Below, piece by piece: positions 36,440 through 45,650 of a stretch of 64,000 bases of DNA. Positions within the stretch are counted from its first letter, which is position 1; each line of letters opens with the position of its first letter. The translations under genes were made by a program, and so were the position numbers. The stretch comes from an uncultured Clostridium sp. (GTDB taxonomy: Bacteria; Bacillota; Clostridia; Lachnospirales; Lachnospiraceae): the NCBI GenBank assembly GCA_945915475.1, contig CAMEFI010000008.1:29270-93269 (forward strand). The letters are read 5' to 3'. Under the pieces are notes generated by a model, which had not been told where the DNA came from, made no database searches, and saw nothing but the letters and a program-made list of their open reading frames with translations.

Positions 36440-38533
36440 ATGATAAAGGTATCAGTTGTTATTCCAATTTATAATGTGGAACCATATATAGCAGAGTGTA
36501 TTGTGTCGGTAGTGAAACAGACACTTGAAGATATAGAAATTATTTGTGTGAATGATGGAACAAAGGATAGTTCCATGGATATTGTAAAGAAGTATGCAGA
36601 GAAAGATGATCGGTTTATTATAATAGACAAAGAGAATGGGGGATTATCCTCTGCACGTAATGCGGGATTGCAGCAGGCAACAGGAGAATATGTATATTTT
36701 CTAGATAGTGATGATTGGATTCAGCCGGATATGTTGGATGAATTATACAAGGAAGCGCATGATGGAAATCTTGATAATATTTATTTTGATGCAGATGTGT
36801 TTTATGAGAATGATGAGGTAGAACGGAAGAATCGTCATTATATGTCATATTACCATAGACCGGAAGTGTTTGATGAGATTGTGTCTGGACAACAGTTGTT
36901 TGCTAACATGGAGAATCAACGATATTATCGTCCGTCGGCGTGTTTGCAGATGCCACGGCGCTCATTATTACTTAATAATAAGATTCAGTTTTATGAGGGA
37001 ATTTTGCATGAAGACCAGTTGTTCTCTCTGCAGGTGATCTTATCAGCAAAAAGGGTGAAACATGTCGCTCATCCTTATTATATGCGTAGAGTAAGAGAAG
37101 ATTCAATTATGACAGGTACCAGGTTATTTCAGAGTTCTTATGGATATTATGTGTGTTTAACGCAGTTTCAGCGGTTTCTTGCAACAACTGAGATAAAGGA
37201 TATGGCGGTGGAAGAGGCAATTGAGAAGAGATTACACGGATTACAGACACTGGCGACAAGAGACATTTTGTCTATGGAAGAGTCTGATTGGAAAAAAGAA
37301 TTGCAGGAGTATCCACTTGAGACAAGAAATGCATATTATTTGTTAGTCGGACGGGTATATGAGGAGCAGAAGAGGGCGAATAAACAGTTACAAAGTGAAA
37401 AACAAAAAGCTGATAAGAAAATGAAGAGTATCAGAAGTTCTGTGTCTTATAAAATAGGAAAAGGTATTACCTATCTGCCATTTAAAGTGAAAAGTTTTGT
37501 TTCTTCTGTCAGGTATAGAGGATTATACTGTGCATGTAATGATATAAAGCAACGATTATTACCACAAGAAGAGACGAATAAGATTTTAGTAAGTATTATT
37601 ATTCCAATGTATAATGCACAGAAATATTTAAGGGAATGTCTGGACAGTTTAAGAATGCAGACCCTTTCATCCATTGAAATTATTTGTGTAAATGACGGTT
37701 CGACGGATGATACAGGTGCTATACTGGAACAATATGCGAGTAAAGATGCAAGAATCCACAATATTTATCAAGACAATCAGGGCGCAGGGGCTGCAAGAAA
37801 TCATGGAATGAAGTATGCTACCGGGGAGTATTTCCTTTTTCTGGATGCAGATGATATATTTGATAAACGATTATGTGAAGAAACATATAAGAGAGCCGTT
37901 CGGGATTGTGCAGATATTGTATTGTTTGAGGCGTATCGGTATAATGTACAGACGAGAAAGAAAGAAGAGATGAACTGGGTATTGAGAGAGGGATTGTTGC
38001 CTTCTCGAATTCCGTTTTCTGTAAAACAAGCCAATAGCCAATTGTATCAGATTACAACGGCTTGTCCTTGGTCAAAGTTATTCCGGGCAGAATTTGTTAA
38101 GAAAGAACAGATTCAGTTTCAGAATGTTAAGAATGCCAATGATGTATTCTTTGTCCGTATGGCATTAGCGTGTGCAAAGAGAATAACAGTTTTGAGGAAA
38201 CGTTTGATTACGTATCGTTACAATGATGGAAGTAATCTACAATCCCGAAAGAAAAAAGCTCCAATTGAATTTTATAAAGCGTTTAAAGCATTGAAGGAGG
38301 AATTGATTCGAAGAGGATTGTATGTGAAAATGGAGCAAAGTTATGTGAATATGGCGCTAAAAGAAAGTCTGTTTAATCTAGAGTCAACGCAGGACAAGGA
38401 GGCACAACGGGTAATTGAGGATTTGCTTTTAAAGGAAGGGTTTGACTTTTTCGGATTTCAACAATATGATAAGTCATATTTTTATAATGAGAAAGAGTAT
38501 GAAGAATATAAGCGTTTGATAAATGGTAGATAA
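36440..38533 (+). CDS. Tandem GT2 glycosyltransferase (two catalytic domains)
   Basis: A 697-residue protein with two GT2 domains. The first (1-300) has VSVVIPIYNVEPYIAECI, VNDGTKDSSM and YFLDSDDWI. A coiled coil follows (about 310-345, EEQKRANKQLQSEKQKADKK). The second (about 385-697) has VSIIIPMYNAQKYLRECL, VNDGSTDDT and LFLDADDIF. Both keep the metal-binding acidic motif, so both may be active and make a disaccharide step. The basic linker after the coiled coil could bind the membrane. It opens the locus, with GGAGAAGG before the start. Confidence 0.9.
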   Translation: MIKVSVVIPIYNVEPYIAECIVSVVKQTLEDIEIICVNDGTKDSSMDIVKKYAEKDDRFIIIDKENGGLSSARNAGLQQATGEYVYFLDSDDWIQPDMLDELYKEAHDGNLDNIYFDADVFYENDEVERKNRHYMSYYHRPEVFDEIVSGQQLFANMENQRYYRPSACLQMPRRSLLLNNKIQFYEGILHEDQLFSLQVILSAKRVKHVAHPYYMRRVREDSIMTGTRLFQSSYGYYVCLTQFQRFLATTEIKDMAVEEAIEKRLHGLQTLATRDILSMEESDWKKELQEYPLETRNAYYLLVGRVYEEQKRANKQLQSEKQKADKKMKSIRSSVSYKIGKGITYLPFKVKSFVSSVRYRGLYCACNDIKQRLLPQEETNKILVSIIIPMYNAQKYLRECLDSLRMQTLSSIEIICVNDGSTDDTGAILEQYASKDARIHNIYQDNQGAGAARNHGMKYATGEYFLFLDADDIFDKRLCEETYKRAVRDCADIVLFEAYRYNVQTRKKEEMNWVLREGLLPSRIPFSVKQANSQLYQITTACPWSKLFRAEFVKKEQIQFQNVKNANDVFFVRMALACAKRITVLRKRLITYRYNDGSNLQSRKKKAPIEFYKAFKALKEELIRRGLYVKMEQSYVNMALKESLFNLESTQDKEAQRVIEDLLLKEGFDFFGFQQYDKSYFYNEKEYEEYKRLINGR

Positions 38534-38556
38534 AATGGAATTAGATGGAGGCTGTT

Positions 38557-40482
38557 ATGCTGAATGCAATTTTAGTTGGATGTACATTAATGATAGTAAT
38601 AGGTGTAGCATTATTATTCTATAGTCTGGTAAAAGTCACACCGGAAGAGAGTTTCGCTTCAGCGATTATGACTATTTTAATTTTAATTTACATTACTGGA
38701 TTGATTAAAAATACATCTATTGGACTTTGCCTTATATATGGAATGGCAATAATAGGACTGGTTTTGGTATTTATTATATCTATTCGACGAAGAAAATGTA
38801 TACTGTTCTCTTTTTTTACTCCGGGAATCATTATGATAGTGGCTGTTATGGGATTTGGAATTGTTGCATTTCATGGGATGCAAATTTGCAATTGGGATGA
38901 ATTGTACCAGTGGGGGAAAGCTGCAAATTATATGGTAATGTATGATCAACTGCCAAGTGGAGCAGATTTTTCAGGAGAGTCTTTATTGTTGTCTAGCACC
39001 ACTTTTTTTCATTATTTTACAGCAAAGCTTAGTTATTGGGTAACGGGTATTATAACGGAGAGTAATTATTATGTTTCTAATTTAGTGTTATGGTTTTCAG
39101 CATTGTTGTTACCGATATCTGGAACAGCATGGAAAAATTGGAAACGAGTGTGGGCGTATGGATTGTTTCATTTTTTGATGACAGCACTTCTATTTGTACA
39201 ACCCTTTTATAATATTTATACAGACCAGCCAACTGCTTATTGGGCAGGTGCTTTGATTGCATGGATACTCCTTGATAAATGGAATCTTCGAAATGTATAT
39301 TTGATTCCATTGGTATTGGTAAATGTCGGATTAATGAAGAGTATGGTAGGACCGTTGTTTGCTGTTATTGTAATTGTGGCATTGGTTACAGTACATTGTG
39401 TTTCGTGTAAAGAGGAAGGGAAAAAATTATTGCCTGCTGGGTTGGGAAAAAAGATATTGTCTTGGAAAGGAATATTATCTATTATTGCAGTAACATCTCC
39501 TTTTTTGTTGATGGGAATTTGGTCAATGATTACCGGAGAAAATGGTCTGTTCCGTTTTCATACATCATTACTGGCAGAAGGAAAAGGGGAACAGGCAGTA
39601 AAGACGTTGAAAGCAATGCTTGGAAAGATATTTCAATCAGTTACGTTACATGATGACAGAGTATTTCTGTCATATGGTTTATTTTTCATATTGACTGTCG
39701 GAATGGTTTGTATAGTTGCACCGCTTATATTAAATCATAGACGACTTGTAAAGTACAAAGGACTGATGTACCTGTATCTGGTAGGATTTGCAGGGTATTT
39801 TATTATTATGTTTGTGGCTTATATGACGGTCTTTGCATATAACGATAGTATCAATGCCCAATCGTTGAATCGTTATTATGCTGATTATATGATGTTGGGA
39901 ATTGTGCCGGTTACAATCCCTATGTTTTTACCACCGTGCAACGATAAGGAGGAGCATAGACAATTTGTAGCATTGATACAGAAAGGATTATATATTATAA
40001 GTATTGCTGGGATTTTGTATGGAAGTTGTGATTATCTGTTGTCCAACATGGCACACATATATGCAGTAGACACTCCGCAATATAAGGAACGGGAAGAATT
40101 AACTCAATCAGCTAAGAAAGTGAAGCAGTTAACCAATGAGGAGGGGAAAATATACTTCATTAATCAGAAGGAATCGGGATTGTTTACATTAGCGGCAGAT
40201 TATGAAATGGGTGAACAGGTTAGCAGATCGGGAATGTGTTATAAATTTCGAAAGAATGGAAAGAAACCGATTACGGCATTGTTGGAATATCCGATTGATA
40301 CGATGCCGAATATATTGAGTGAGCAGGGATATTCCTATTTATGGATATATTCTTCTAACAAGTATTTAGAGACTAATATGGAAAATATCTTTGATATTAA
40401 GAATATCAAAGATGGAGATTTTTATAAGGTGCTTGGAACAGAACATGGTGTTGTTTTAGAATATATAGGAAATGTACAATGA
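38557..40482 (+). CDS. Polytopic membrane protein, GT-C-like
   Basis: A 641-residue integral membrane protein with 11 or more hydrophobic helices and a soluble C-terminal domain of about 130 residues. The first large loop has CNWDELYQWGKAANYM, an acidic pair in the place of the GT-C catalytic residue. A polyprenyl-phosphate-sugar transferase or polymerase role is likely. GGAGG is five bases before the ATG at 38557, while the ATG at 38545 has no ribosome site, so 38557 is chosen. It lies between two GT2 genes. Confidence 0.72.
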   Translation: MLNAILVGCTLMIVIGVALLFYSLVKVTPEESFASAIMTILILIYITGLIKNTSIGLCLIYGMAIIGLVLVFIISIRRRKCILFSFFTPGIIMIVAVMGFGIVAFHGMQICNWDELYQWGKAANYMVMYDQLPSGADFSGESLLLSSTTFFHYFTAKLSYWVTGIITESNYYVSNLVLWFSALLLPISGTAWKNWKRVWAYGLFHFLMTALLFVQPFYNIYTDQPTAYWAGALIAWILLDKWNLRNVYLIPLVLVNVGLMKSMVGPLFAVIVIVALVTVHCVSCKEEGKKLLPAGLGKKILSWKGILSIIAVTSPFLLMGIWSMITGENGLFRFHTSLLAEGKGEQAVKTLKAMLGKIFQSVTLHDDRVFLSYGLFFILTVGMVCIVAPLILNHRRLVKYKGLMYLYLVGFAGYFIIMFVAYMTVFAYNDSINAQSLNRYYADYMMLGIVPVTIPMFLPPCNDKEEHRQFVALIQKGLYIISIAGILYGSCDYLLSNMAHIYAVDTPQYKEREELTQSAKKVKQLTNEEGKIYFINQKESGLFTLAADYEMGEQVSRSGMCYKFRKNGKKPITALLEYPIDTMPNILSEQGYSYLWIYSSNKYLETNMENIFDIKNIKDGDFYKVLGTEHGVVLEYIGNVQ

Positions 40483-40494
40483 GGTTATGCAAAA

Positions 40495-41325
40495 ATGAAA
40501 TATACACACACTTTTGTAATATGTGCATATAAAGAAAGTCCATATATTGAGGAATGTATACAATCCTTGAAGCAGCAGACCGTGTTAAGTAAGCTGATAC
40601 TCGCCACATCTACACCGAGCAAATATTTACAGGAACTTTGCGAACGATATCAGATTGCATACTGTGTCAGAGAGGGTCAATCCAATATTTCTCTTGATTG
40701 GGAGTATGCCTTATCTGTGGCAGATACCGAGTATGTCACAATTGCACACCAGGATGATATCTATGAACCGGATTATACGGAATCCATTCTGGGAGCAATT
40801 GAGAGGGAAGTAAAGGAATATGATCGACAGCCGTTAATTCTGTTCTCCGATTATACGGAATTGATCGGAGTGGAAAAAAAGGCAAATCGGACGAATTTAA
40901 AAGTCAAACGAATGCTGCTGGCACCTTTAAAAAATGCCAAAAGGCAGAATAAAACATTTTGGAAACGCTGGGTGATCCGTTTTGGCAATGCCATCTGTTG
41001 TCCGTCGGTCACTTACCATATGACAGCAATCAGAAAATATATGCAGCAGGACGGCAGAGAACTGCTTTTTCAAAAACACTTTCGAAGTAATGTGGATTGG
41101 GAAACCTGGGAATGGCTTAGTCGCAAAAATGGAAGCTTTGTGTATATTACTGAGCATCTGATGGAACATCGGATACATGCAGAAAGTGAGACCACAGCAA
41201 CGATACAGGATGCTCAGCGGGGAAGAGAAGATTATGAGATGTTCTGTAAATTCTGGCCAAAATGGATTGCCAGATGCTTGTCGGGAGCATATGGGGAGAG
41301 TGAGAAAGGAAATATGGTAAGCTAG
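40495..41325 (+). CDS. GT2 family glycosyltransferase
   Basis: A 276-residue GT2. It opens HTFVICAYKESPYIEECI, and the nucleotide site is degenerate (STPSKYLQEL in place of the usual DDGS). The acidic motif reads IAHQDDIYEPD, an HQDD form found in some family members. The C-terminal third is basic. It is 12 bases from the membrane protein. The A+T content is lower than that of its upstream neighbour. Confidence 0.83.
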   Translation: MKYTHTFVICAYKESPYIEECIQSLKQQTVLSKLILATSTPSKYLQELCERYQIAYCVREGQSNISLDWEYALSVADTEYVTIAHQDDIYEPDYTESILGAIEREVKEYDRQPLILFSDYTELIGVEKKANRTNLKVKRMLLAPLKNAKRQNKTFWKRWVIRFGNAICCPSVTYHMTAIRKYMQQDGRELLFQKHFRSNVDWETWEWLSRKNGSFVYITEHLMEHRIHAESETTATIQDAQRGREDYEMFCKFWPKWIARCLSGAYGESEKGNMVS

Positions 41326-41351
41326 ACAAACCATACTTGCTGTGATAGAAT
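41323..41351 (+). promoter_or_regulatory. Candidate promoter of the DPM-like GT2 unit
   Basis: TAGACA, a 17-base spacer and TAGAAT at 41346-41351, about 45 bases before the next gene. The CTGTGATAGAATA block matches the promoter at 6953-6981. Confidence 0.55.
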
Positions 41352-41396
41352 ACATAAGATGTTTTGGAGACAGGAAGAGAAACATGGAGGTAGTCA

Positions 41397-42113
41397 ATGC
41401 GATTACTGATGGTGATACCGGCTTACAATGAGGAAGATAATATTGTAAGGGTGGTGAATACAATTAAAGAAAGATATCCGGAATATGATTATATTGTAGT
41501 GAATGATGGATCTACGGATCATACATCCAGACGATGTCACCGAAATGGGTTTGAGATTATAGATCTTCCGGTGAATCTTGGACTGGCAGGAGCTTTTCAG
41601 GCAGGACTGAAATATGCCTATCGTAAGGATTATGACTGTGTATTACAGTTTGACGCAGATGGACAGCATAAGCCGGAATATATCAAGGCGATGCTTGAAA
41701 AGTTAGAACAGGGATATGATATTGTGATTGGTTCTAGATTTGTTACGAAGAAAAAGGAAAAGAGTCTTCGTATGGTGGGTGCCAGAATGTTGACGTTGGC
41801 TATCAAGTGGACAACCGGTAAGCGGATATCGGATCCTACTTCCGGTATGCGGATGTTTAACAAAGCAATGATCAAAGAATTTGCAGTCAATATGAATTAC
41901 GGACCGGAACCGGATACAATCTCTTACCTGTTAAAGCAGGGCGCGAGTATTGCAGAAGTTCAGGTAGAGATGGATGAGAGGGTTGCTGGGAATAGTTATC
42001 TTAATTTCTCAAGATCAGCAATATATATGTTGAGAATGTTAGTGTCCATATTAGTGATTCAAAGCTTTAGGAAGCGCGATGAGAAGCATGTAATCATGAA
42101 GAGAGGAAGGTGA
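41397..42113 (+). CDS. Polyprenyl-phosphate sugar synthase-like GT2 (DPM1 type)
   Basis: A 238-residue soluble DPM1-type enzyme: MVIPAYNEEDNIVRVV, VNDGSTDHT, QFDADGQHKPEY and IGSRFV are all conserved, and DPTSGMRMFNKAM follows. It lacks C-terminal membrane helices, as expected when a separate small membrane protein supplies them. That protein is encoded immediately downstream with a four-base overlap (GTGA). Together they should make polyprenyl-phosphate-sugar for the GT-C enzymes in the locus. GGAGG precedes the start. Confidence 0.9.
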   Translation: MRLLMVIPAYNEEDNIVRVVNTIKERYPEYDYIVVNDGSTDHTSRRCHRNGFEIIDLPVNLGLAGAFQAGLKYAYRKDYDCVLQFDADGQHKPEYIKAMLEKLEQGYDIVIGSRFVTKKKEKSLRMVGARMLTLAIKWTTGKRISDPTSGMRMFNKAMIKEFAVNMNYGPEPDTISYLLKQGASIAEVQVEMDERVAGNSYLNFSRSAIYMLRMLVSILVIQSFRKRDEKHVIMKRGR

Positions 42114-42514
42114 TATGGGTGTCCGTTATGTTGAGGGTTGCATTGATTACTATGTCAGTGTTAAGTTTGTTTTATGTAATCCGGCAGATTCGACATTCCA
42201 GAATGCAGATTGAGTATGCATTATTTTGGATTGTATTATCCTTTGCTATGATTGTTATGGCAGTGTTTCCGGGAATCGTATATTGGATAACAGTAAAGAT
42301 GGGTATGGTTTCAGCAGCAAATGTTGTATATTTGTTTATTATAGCGGTGTTATTATTAAAGGTATTTATGATGACAATTGAGTTATCCAGCTTGGAAAAT
42401 AAAGTGAAAGAGCTGGTACAACGTTTGGGAATTGATGAAAAAGAACGTGCAGATGAAAAAAAGCAAACTGAGGAAGAGATTCAGAATCGGATAAATGTAA
42501 GATTGAAGGAATAG
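42110..42514 (+). CDS. DUF2304 membrane protein, partner of the DPM-like GT2
   Basis: A 134-residue protein with three hydrophobic helices and a C-terminal coiled-coil tail (SLENKVKELVQRLGIDEKERADEKKQTEE region). The segment RQIRHSRMQIEYALFWIV is diagnostic of DUF2304. Members are almost always beside a DPM-type GT2, where they are thought to anchor it at the membrane or flip its lipid product; this is family context, not proof. It starts with GTG overlapping the upstream stop. Confidence 0.87.
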   Translation: MIWVSVMLRVALITMSVLSLFYVIRQIRHSRMQIEYALFWIVLSFAMIVMAVFPGIVYWITVKMGMVSAANVVYLFIIAVLLLKVFMMTIELSSLENKVKELVQRLGIDEKERADEKKQTEEEIQNRINVRLKE

Positions 42515-42522
42515 TTGATAGT

Positions 42523-43422
42523 GTGGTAATGATGAAAAGTGTAAATGTCTTAATATCAACTTATAATGGAGAAAAGTATATAACAGAACAGATTGAAAGC
42601 ATAATTGCACAGACGTATCCTTCTGTTACAATTCTTGTAAGAGATGATGGCTCAACCGATGGTACCGTAAAAATTCTTGAAGAATATGAAAAAAAACAGA
42701 AACTACATCTTTTTAAAGGTGAAAATGTAGGATATGGAAAGAGTTTTTTGCGGTTATTAGAACAGGCGGAAAAAGGTGACTATTGGGCGTTCTGTGATCA
42801 GGATGATATCTGGGAAGTTGATAAGTTACAACATGCGGTTAATAAGCTACAGACTATGGAAGATAATGAACCCAATCTGTATGTGCATGATTTCCAGGTC
42901 GCGGATGAACGGATGAATCCAATTAATACTTATGGAAATAATATTCCAAGGTATTCGTTTCGTATGGCTCTTACGGAATGCCTGCATATGGGTTTTTCTA
43001 CAGTGTTTAACCGTTCGTTTCGTAATCTGATGTTACAAGGAAATATTGACCGGATTCCTTCTCATGACTGGTGGGCAGAATTGATTGCTATGGAATTTGG
43101 TAATATTTATGTGGACGATTATATAGGAGCCCAACATAGAAGGTTAGATTGCAGTGTATCAGGGAGTAATCTGAGAAATCGCATTAGGTGGTTTCGGAGG
43201 GCACTGAGTGGTGGTTCGGAGATACCGGGTCTTGCAAAAGAATTTTATAGGACTTTTGGTAAAGATATGAATAAGAAAGACAGAAGAATAATACGTCTTT
43301 TTGCGTCAGAACATTATAATCTGATATATGCAATTGTGAAAGCATTTTATCCTAAAAGATGGCGCTCCAGTATTGTATCAGAAGCGGTTGTCCGTTTACT
43401 GATGCTGTTAGGAAGAATATAA
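42523..43422 (+). CDS. GT2 family glycosyltransferase (rhamnosyltransferase-like)
   Basis: A 299-residue GT2 with VNVLISTYNGEKYITEQI, VRDDGSTDGT and AFCDQDDIW (the CDQDD form common in rhamnosyl and related transferases). LHMGFSTVFNRSF and SHDWWAELIA match the acceptor region of this group. The true start is uncertain between 42523 (GTG), 42529 and 42532 (ATG); the AAGGA at 42506 is rather far from all. It ends the DPM unit and is followed by 115 bases with a possible promoter. Confidence 0.86.
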   Translation: MVMMKSVNVLISTYNGEKYITEQIESIIAQTYPSVTILVRDDGSTDGTVKILEEYEKKQKLHLFKGENVGYGKSFLRLLEQAEKGDYWAFCDQDDIWEVDKLQHAVNKLQTMEDNEPNLYVHDFQVADERMNPINTYGNNIPRYSFRMALTECLHMGFSTVFNRSFRNLMLQGNIDRIPSHDWWAELIAMEFGNIYVDDYIGAQHRRLDCSVSGSNLRNRIRWFRRALSGGSEIPGLAKEFYRTFGKDMNKKDRRIIRLFASEHYNLIYAIVKAFYPKRWRSSIVSEAVVRLLMLLGRI

Positions 43423-43443
43423 GGGTAAATTAAACATAAATAC

Positions 43444-43472
43444 TTGAAATAATATTTATTCTGTTATATGGT
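43444..43472 (+). promoter_or_regulatory. Candidate promoter of the Wzm/Wzt unit
   Basis: TTGAAA at 43444-43449 with a -10 of TATATG or TATGGT between 43465 and 43472, preceded by TGT. The fit is imperfect; it lies about 70 bases before the permease. Confidence 0.35.
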
Positions 43473-43537
43473 ACAACAGATAATCACAATATTAGTTGAT
43501 ATAGCTTTTTGGATTTGTTAAAAAAGGAGAAAGGGTT

Positions 43538-44338
43538 GTGAATAATAGTATTCAAATTATTAGGGAGATTATAACCAATAAAAAATTATTGCTAAATTTG
43601 GCGAAAAATGATTTTAAAACGAAATTTGCCGGATCGTATTTTGGTATCTTTTGGGCATTTGTTCAACCTATTATTACAGTTTTGGTATATTGGTTTGTTT
43701 TTCAAATTGGCTTTGGAGCACAGCCTGTAAATGGATGCCCGTATGTTTTGTGGTTGACAGCAGGATTGGTTCCGTGGTTTTATTTTTCAGATTTGTTAAA
43801 TGGTGGAACAAATGCTTTTTTGGAATATAATTATCTTGTAAAAAAAGTTGTGTTTCAAATTAGTATATTACCGGGTGTAAAAGTTTGTTCAGCATTATTT
43901 GTGCATTTCTTTTTTGTAATCGTAACAGTGGTAATATTTGCATGTTATGGACATTTTCCTGATTTTTACACTCTGCAGATATTATATTATTCATTGGCAT
44001 TAACAGTGCTTGGTTTAGCTATTAGTTATATAACAAGTTCTATAGTTATTTTTTTCAAAGATTTGGCACAGGTTATTACTATTGTATTGCAGGTGGGTGT
44101 TTGGATTACACCGATTATGTGGCAGATAGATATTTTACCTCCAGTATGGCAGATGGTGATGAAATTAAATCCGTTGTTTTATATTGTGAGAGGCTATAGA
44201 CAAGCACTGATTGACAAGGAGTGGTTTTGGACTTATTGGCAAAGCACGCTATATTTTTGGGTAATAACCATTATTTTATTTGTGCTAGGAACAAAAATCT
44301 TTTCTAAACTAAAAGTACATTTTTCGGATGTTTTGTAA
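43538..44338 (+). CDS. wzm: ABC-2 polysaccharide export permease (Wzm-like)
   Basis: A 266-residue six-helix permease that forms the channel for lipid-linked polysaccharide. It has the amphipathic N-terminus, NDFKTKFAGSYFGIFWAFVQPIITVLVYWFVF, and LNPLFYIVRGYRQAL near the end, all typical of the Wzm/KpsM family. It starts with GTG after AGGAGAAAGG. The sequence is markedly A+T-richer than the first ABC permease (7009) and is not a recent copy of it. The ATPase follows nine bases later. Confidence 0.9.
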   Translation: MNNSIQIIREIITNKKLLLNLAKNDFKTKFAGSYFGIFWAFVQPIITVLVYWFVFQIGFGAQPVNGCPYVLWLTAGLVPWFYFSDLLNGGTNAFLEYNYLVKKVVFQISILPGVKVCSALFVHFFFVIVTVVIFACYGHFPDFYTLQILYYSLALTVLGLAISYITSSIVIFFKDLAQVITIVLQVGVWITPIMWQIDILPPVWQMVMKLNPLFYIVRGYRQALIDKEWFWTYWQSTLYFWVITIILFVLGTKIFSKLKVHFSDVL

Positions 44339-44347
44339 GGAGCGGTT

Positions 44348-45649
44348 ATGGAAAACAATGCGATAGAATTGAAACATATTTCAAAAGTATATAAATTATA
44401 TGATAATCCAATGGATCGTTTGAAAGAGTCATTAGGATTGACGCGGCAGAAAAAGCATAAGGAATATTATGCGTTAGATGACATTAATTTTTCAATCAAG
44501 AAGGGTGAATGTGTAGGAATTATTGGAACAAATGGTTCAGGAAAATCAACTGTTTTGAAAATAATTACGGGTGTATTAAACAAGACTTCTGGTGACTTAA
44601 AAGTAAATGGCAGGATATCTGCACTTTTGGAATTAGGGGCAGGATTTAATATGGAATATACCGGGATTGAGAATGTTTACCTGAATGGTTCTATGATTGG
44701 ATTCAGCAAAGAGGAAATTGATGCAAAATTAGAGGAAATATTAAAATTTGCAGACATAGGAGATTTTGTCTACCAACCGGTTAAGACATATTCCAGTGGT
44801 ATGTTTGTACGATTAGCATTTGCAGTAGCAATTAATATTGATCCAGAAATATTAATTGTAGATGAGGCTCTTTCGGTTGGAGATGTTTTTTTTCAGGTAA
44901 AATGTTTTAAGAAATTTGAAGAGTTTAAAGAAATGGGGAAAACAATTTTGATTGTGAGTCATGATCTGAGTAGTATTAGTAAATATTGCGACAGAGTTAT
45001 CCTGTTAAATAAGGGTCATAAGCTTGCAGAAGGTAAACCTAAAAAAATTGTTGATATGTATAAGAAGCTATTAGTTAATCAATTAGATGTTGAGAATGTC
45101 GATAGAGAAAGTGATGATTCTAAACAAGAGCTGTCAAAGGAAAATATGCAATCCGAAGCTGATAAGCATTGGAAATCAATGCTAACGTGTAATCCGGATG
45201 TTGTAGAGTATGGTGAGAAGCAAGCCGAGATAATAGATTTTGCTATTGAAGATGAATTAGGCAATATTACTAATATAATTGAAAAAGGTAGCGAATGTAC
45301 AATTCGTATGAAAGCAAAGGCTAATGTGGATGTGAATGAACCTATTTTTGCGTTTACTATTAAAGATATAAAAGGAACAGAGATAACAGGCACTAATACC
45401 ATGTACGAAGGAGAAGATGTCGAAGTTCTTCATGAGGGACAGTATTGTGTAATTTCTTTTAAGCAAAAGGTTGATTTACAAGGTGGGGAATATATGATTT
45501 CTTTTGGCATTACCGGATTTAAAGATGGAGGATTTTTTGTGTATCATAGATTATATGATGCATGCAATTTAACGATTGTTTCTGATAAAAATACAGTAGG
45601 ATTTTATGATATGAATTCTATTGTTGATGTTAATTTGGAGGAGAACTAA
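44348..45649 (+). CDS. wzt: ABC ATPase with C-terminal carbohydrate-binding domain (Wzt-like)
   Basis: A 433-residue protein. The ATPase (1-245) has Walker A GTNGSGKS at 60-67, YSSGMFVRLAFA and ILIVDEALSVGD. After a charged linker (about 245-285) comes a beta-sandwich domain of the Wzt C-terminal type (EIIDFAIEDELGNITN through VYHRLYDACNLTI). In O-antigen systems this domain recognises a modified non-reducing end and licenses export. The methyltransferase and kinase-like genes directly downstream are consistent with such a cap. Confidence 0.93.
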   Translation: MENNAIELKHISKVYKLYDNPMDRLKESLGLTRQKKHKEYYALDDINFSIKKGECVGIIGTNGSGKSTVLKIITGVLNKTSGDLKVNGRISALLELGAGFNMEYTGIENVYLNGSMIGFSKEEIDAKLEEILKFADIGDFVYQPVKTYSSGMFVRLAFAVAINIDPEILIVDEALSVGDVFFQVKCFKKFEEFKEMGKTILIVSHDLSSISKYCDRVILLNKGHKLAEGKPKKIVDMYKKLLVNQLDVENVDRESDDSKQELSKENMQSEADKHWKSMLTCNPDVVEYGEKQAEIIDFAIEDELGNITNIIEKGSECTIRMKAKANVDVNEPIFAFTIKDIKGTEITGTNTMYEGEDVEVLHEGQYCVISFKQKVDLQGGEYMISFGITGFKDGGFFVYHRLYDACNLTIVSDKNTVGFYDMNSIVDVNLEEN

Positions 45650-45650
45650 G

